A DNA stretch of 64,000 nucleotides from G963665595 sp963665595 (GTDB taxonomy: Bacteria > Actinomycetota > Coriobacteriia > Coriobacteriales > CADBOM01): assembly GCA_963665595.2 (NCBI GenBank), contig CAXXJK010000005.1, forward strand, positions 558,001-622,000, read 5' to 3'. Shown in pieces: positions 61,225 to 64,000 of the stretch. A program made the position numbers and the translations under genes. Numbering within the stretch: position 1 is the stretch's first letter; every line of letters starts with the position of its first letter. The notes under the pieces were generated by a model. The model was given only the letters and a program-made list of their open reading frames with translations. It did no database searches and was not told the origin of the DNA.

Positions 61225-62156
61225 TGAATAAGGAGACACCGATACTATTTCAAACACACGATGAGCAGATTGTCGACTCTGCCTCTATTCAAGCAGTCAA
61301 TCGCGTAACCTTCGCCGACCGTATGCGTACCTATAGGCACCATCCTCTGGCGCTGTTTGAATTCCTTATTGTCTGTCTGGCGATACTCATAACCATCGTG
61401 GTTTTGGGATTTTTGATAGGATATGTGCTGGTCAAGGGTATTCCGAATCTTACTCCGAGCCTGTTTGCTTGGCAGTATAACTCAAGTAATGTTTCGATGA
61501 TGCCCGCCATCATCAACACGCTTATCATTACGGGACTCTCACTGCTCATTGCGGTGCCTGTGGGGGTATTTTCTGCAATATATCTTATTGAATATGCGCC
61601 GCGTGGCAACAAACTTGTAGGTGTTATACGCATCACCGCCGAGACTCTTTCAGGCATCCCCTCCATTGTCTACGGCTTGTTCGGGTTTTTGATGTTTGTC
61701 ATCTTTTTAGGGTGGGGGTATTCGATACTTGCCGGCGCGTTTACTTTGGCCATCATGATACTCCCGCTCATTATGCGTACCACAGAAGAAGCATTCAAAG
61801 CAGTGCCTGACGCATTTCGCGAGGGGAGTTTTGGTCTCGGCGCTGGGCGATTACGTACCATTTTTAAGATAATCCTTCCTTCAGCTGCTCCCGGTGTATT
61901 GGCTGGTGTCATCCTCGGTATAGGGCGCATCGTCGGTGAGACGGCCGCGCTTATCTATACTGCTGGTACGGTCACGGGCGTTGCAGACAATGTCATGGAC
62001 TCGGGGCGTACCCTTGCCATACATATGTATGCACTGACCTCGGAAGGTCTTCATACGGGACAGGCCTACGCGACAGCGGTGGTCCTTCTCATCATGGTTG
62101 GTGTCATCAACGGGCTTTCTGCGATGATTGCCAAGAAACTTACGAAATCCTACTGA
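61221..62156 (+). CDS. pstA: Phosphate ABC transporter permease PstA
   Basis: A 311-residue membrane protein with six helices: AETLSGIPSIVYGLFGFLMF, GSFGLGAGRLRTIFKIILPS and VILGIGRIVGETAALIYTAG. A hydrophilic N-terminal tail of about 45 residues precedes the first helix. Starts within the pstC stop; the ribosome site is AAAGGAGAG. Pairs with PstC as the phosphate channel. Confidence 0.93.
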   Translation: MMNKETPILFQTHDEQIVDSASIQAVNRVTFADRMRTYRHHPLALFEFLIVCLAILITIVVLGFLIGYVLVKGIPNLTPSLFAWQYNSSNVSMMPAIINTLIITGLSLLIAVPVGVFSAIYLIEYAPRGNKLVGVIRITAETLSGIPSIVYGLFGFLMFVIFLGWGYSILAGAFTLAIMILPLIMRTTEEAFKAVPDAFREGSFGLGAGRLRTIFKIILPSAAPGVLAGVILGIGRIVGETAALIYTAGTVTGVADNVMDSGRTLAIHMYALTSEGLHTGQAYATAVVLLIMVGVINGLSAMIAKKLTKSY

Positions 62157-62166
62157 GAAAGTGGAA

Positions 62167-62934
62167 ATGACTGATATGGAAGAAACCAGCAAGTTCAGCA
62201 TCTCTCATCTGAATCTCTACTACGGAGACCATCAGGCACTCTATGACATCAATTTTGAAGTTGCCCCCCGCGAAATTACGGCGCTCATTGGGCCTTCTGG
62301 TTGTGGAAAGTCAACGCTCATAAAATCGCTTAACCGGATGAATGACCTAGTAGAGGGTTGCAAGATCACCGGCACGGTGCTCCTTGATGGCGAAGATATT
62401 TATGGGCGTATGGACGTTACGCAACTGCGCAAACGGGTGGGCATGGTGTTTCAGAAACCAAATCCATTCCCCTTAAGTATCTACGACAATATCGCCTATG
62501 GCCCGCGTACTCATGGCGTGCGGGGAAAGGTCAAGCTTGACGAGATCGTTGAAGAATCTCTTCGCAAGGCAGTTATCTGGGATGAAGTCAAGGATCGTCT
62601 GAAGAAGAGCGCCATGGGACTTTCTGGCGGACAACAACAGCGTCTGTGCATCGCGCGCGCTTTGGCAGTTGAGCCTGAGGTGCTTTTGATGGATGAGCCG
62701 ACCTCTGCGCTTGACCCTATCTCAACGTCAAAGATAGAGGAACTCTCGCTCGAGCTTAAGAATGACTATACGATCGTTATCGTTACCCATAACATGCAGC
62801 AGGCGGCGCGCATCTCTGACAAGACGGCGTTCTTCTTGCTGGGTGATCTCATAGAATACGCGGAGACTGAAAAACTCTTCTCCGTTCCAGAAGACAAACG
62901 TACAGAAGACTATATAACTGGGAGGTTTGGTTAA
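62167..62934 (+). CDS. pstB: Phosphate ABC transporter ATPase PstB
   Basis: A 255-residue ATPase: Walker A GPSGCGKST, FQKPNPFPLSIYDNIAYGPR (PstB-specific), signature LSGGQQQRLCIARALAVEPE, Walker B VLLMDEPTSALDPIST. ATG 62167 or 62176 are both possible starts. It powers PstCA. Confidence 0.95.
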   Translation: MTDMEETSKFSISHLNLYYGDHQALYDINFEVAPREITALIGPSGCGKSTLIKSLNRMNDLVEGCKITGTVLLDGEDIYGRMDVTQLRKRVGMVFQKPNPFPLSIYDNIAYGPRTHGVRGKVKLDEIVEESLRKAVIWDEVKDRLKKSAMGLSGGQQQRLCIARALAVEPEVLLMDEPTSALDPISTSKIEELSLELKNDYTIVIVTHNMQQAARISDKTAFFLLGDLIEYAETEKLFSVPEDKRTEDYITGRFG

Positions 62935-62935
62935 G

Positions 62936-63598
62936 ATGGTACGTACTCGATTTGACGAGCAGCTCGACCTGCTCAACGTAGAGCTCATCACCATGGGCGC
63001 ATTATGTGAAGATGCCATTTCGTTAGCGGTAAAGGTGTTGCTTGCAGACAATGGCGCTACGGTGGACGGCGTTGCGGAATATGAGGCAGAGATCAATCAG
63101 AAGGAACGCCAGATAGAATCGCTCTGCATGCGTCTGCTTCTTCAACAACAGCCTGTCGCAAAAGACCTGCGCGTTATATCGGCGGCGTTGAAGATGGTCT
63201 CAGATCTTGAGCGTATTGGTGACCAAGCTATCGATATTGCTGAAATTGCCGATACCATCGGAAGCGTCAACGTACGAAGCAGAACGCATATTGAAGAGAT
63301 GTCGCGCTCCACGATCAAGATGGTAAGCGATGCCGTAGATTCATTTGTCAAGCGCGATCTTGAAGCAGCTCATGCGGTTATGGCTTATGATGATACCGTG
63401 GATGCATTGTTTGTTAAGATTAGAAGCGAATTAATCAGCTGGATCACCGAGGATAATAGTAATGCCGAGGTCTGCATCGATCTGCTTATGATTGCTAAGT
63501 ATTTTGAACGTATCGGCGATCATGCGCAAAATATTGCTGAATGGGTGGAATTCTCCCTGACGGGTATGTACAAAGGAGGCACACCATTATCTATGTAG
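62936..63598 (+). CDS. phoU: Phosphate signalling protein PhoU
   Basis: A 220-residue helical protein with two PhoU repeats: residues about 10-110 (LLQQQPVAKDLRVISAALKM, DLERIGDQAIDIAEI) and 115-215 (LLMIAKYFERIGDHAQNIAE). It links the Pst transporter to the PhoR/PhoP pair, keeping it off when phosphate is plentiful. ATG 62936 has GGGAGG upstream and lies next to the pstB stop. The response regulator begins inside its last codons. Confidence 0.93.
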   Translation: MVRTRFDEQLDLLNVELITMGALCEDAISLAVKVLLADNGATVDGVAEYEAEINQKERQIESLCMRLLLQQQPVAKDLRVISAALKMVSDLERIGDQAIDIAEIADTIGSVNVRSRTHIEEMSRSTIKMVSDAVDSFVKRDLEAAHAVMAYDDTVDALFVKIRSELISWITEDNSNAEVCIDLLMIAKYFERIGDHAQNIAEWVEFSLTGMYKGGTPLSM

Positions 63599-64000
63599 TT
63601 GAGGATGATGCTACCATCCGTGAACTCATCGTCTATTCGCTGAACAGCCAGGGTCTGGAGGCCGTTGGTTTTGAGAAGCCTTCAGAGTTTTGGGATGCCT
63701 GCCGTAGTATTAATCCACAGCTTGTGCTGCTTGACATCATGCTTCCTGAAGAGGACGGACTGCAGGTTCTCAATAAGCTTCGTTCGGCTGCTGCCACACG
63801 ACGGCTTCCCATTATCATGCTGACGGCGAAGGGAAGCGAGTTTGATAAGGTGATGGGCCTTGATGCCGGTGCGGATGACTATATTCCCAAACCCTTCGGC
63901 ATGATGGAACTTATCGCACGTGTCAAGGCGCTCTTGCGGCGGACCGAAGGCACGGGAACATTGCGTGAATACCGCTTGGGCTCACTGTACGTCTGTCCTG
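63586..64000 (+). CDS. phoP: PhoP/PhoB-type response regulator, 3' end outside window
   Basis: The frame IYVVEDDATIRELIVYSLNS ... LVLLDIMLPEEDGLQVLNKL ... IIMLTAKGSEFDKVMGLDAG ... DDYIPKPFGMMELIARVKAL is a full receiver domain (Asp in LLDIMLP, Lys in PKPF), followed by the start of an OmpR-type DNA-binding domain. After the strong AAAGGAGG (63573-63579) the only codon at normal spacing is ATT 63586, a rare start; an in-frame ATG at 63541 has no ribosome site. It overlaps the phoU end by 13 bases. It should be the phosphate-responsive regulator of the pst genes. Confidence 0.85.
   Translation, partial: MIYVVEDDATIRELIVYSLNSQGLEAVGFEKPSEFWDACRSINPQLVLLDIMLPEEDGLQVLNKLRSAAATRRLPIIMLTAKGSEFDKVMGLDAGADDYIPKPFGMMELIARVKALLRRTEGTGTLREYRLGSLYVCP

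Overview
The window looks like the chromosome of an anaerobic, asaccharolytic actinobacterium of the Coriobacteriia, most likely an Eggerthellaceae member with mid-range G+C. This rests on gene content and not on a marker gene: a 12-TM LuxR-type regulator beside a multiheme cytochrome and a Tat-exported flavoprotein, a cytoplasmic molybdopterin oxidoreductase with a tiny Fe-S partner, an arsenosugar radical SAM pair, FmdE, and the order argS-lysA-hom-ppx.

Layout. 1-15.3 kb is mostly housekeeping and accessory metabolism: arsS with its peroxidase-like partner, a long leader with inverted repeats, a siderophore/cobalamin-type ABC importer (binding protein, permease, ATPase) interrupted by an antisense LysR gene and followed by a methyltransferase, then ferritin, a nitroreductase, an Fe-S aldo/keto reductase, a cysteine-ladder LRR surface protein, DUF1848, DUF1801, a Fic protein and an XRE membrane regulator. 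15.3-22.4 kb is a 7 kb island bounded by 78-bp direct repeats. It carries a GIY-YIG/DUF2075 ATPase with a coupled small ORF, a DUF4405 cytochrome, a decayed gene, an EcoRII-like restriction-modification pair with an SsoII-like operator, and a DrmB/DUF1998 remnant cut exactly at the repeat. 22.5-27.3 kb holds the molybdopterin oxidoreductase operon with a TetR regulator and a second Fic gene behind a nested palindromic operator.

27.4-42.4 kb is a 14.9 kb integrated element in the 3' end of the initiator tRNA-Met gene. The 59-bp att repeats match exactly, and 21-bp arm-type repeats lie inside both ends. Its right part holds the tyrosine integrase, a zinc-finger protein, an XRE regulator and a leftward early operon of tightly overlapping small genes (excisionase-like, replisome-organizer-like, several under 60 residues). 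Its left part is cargo: a DNA methyltransferase overlapping a DGQHR-domain protein with a nuclease-like N-terminus, a stand-alone Mrr-N winged helix, an unrecognised 369-residue protein, and a complete IS21-family element with a 7-bp target duplication that splits a small gene. No capsid or conjugation genes are visible, so it resembles a phage satellite or a mobilizable island more than a complete prophage.

42.6-64 kb returns to the core: SemiSWEET-like and DedA membrane proteins, a nitroreductase, the cytochrome/LuxR/flavoprotein respiratory module, FmdE, a complete ISLre2-family element with a 9-bp target duplication, argS, lysA, hom, ppx, a short dnaK, and pstSCAB-phoU followed by a response regulator cut by the window edge. 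TTTACA repeats precede pstS, which fits PhoP control.
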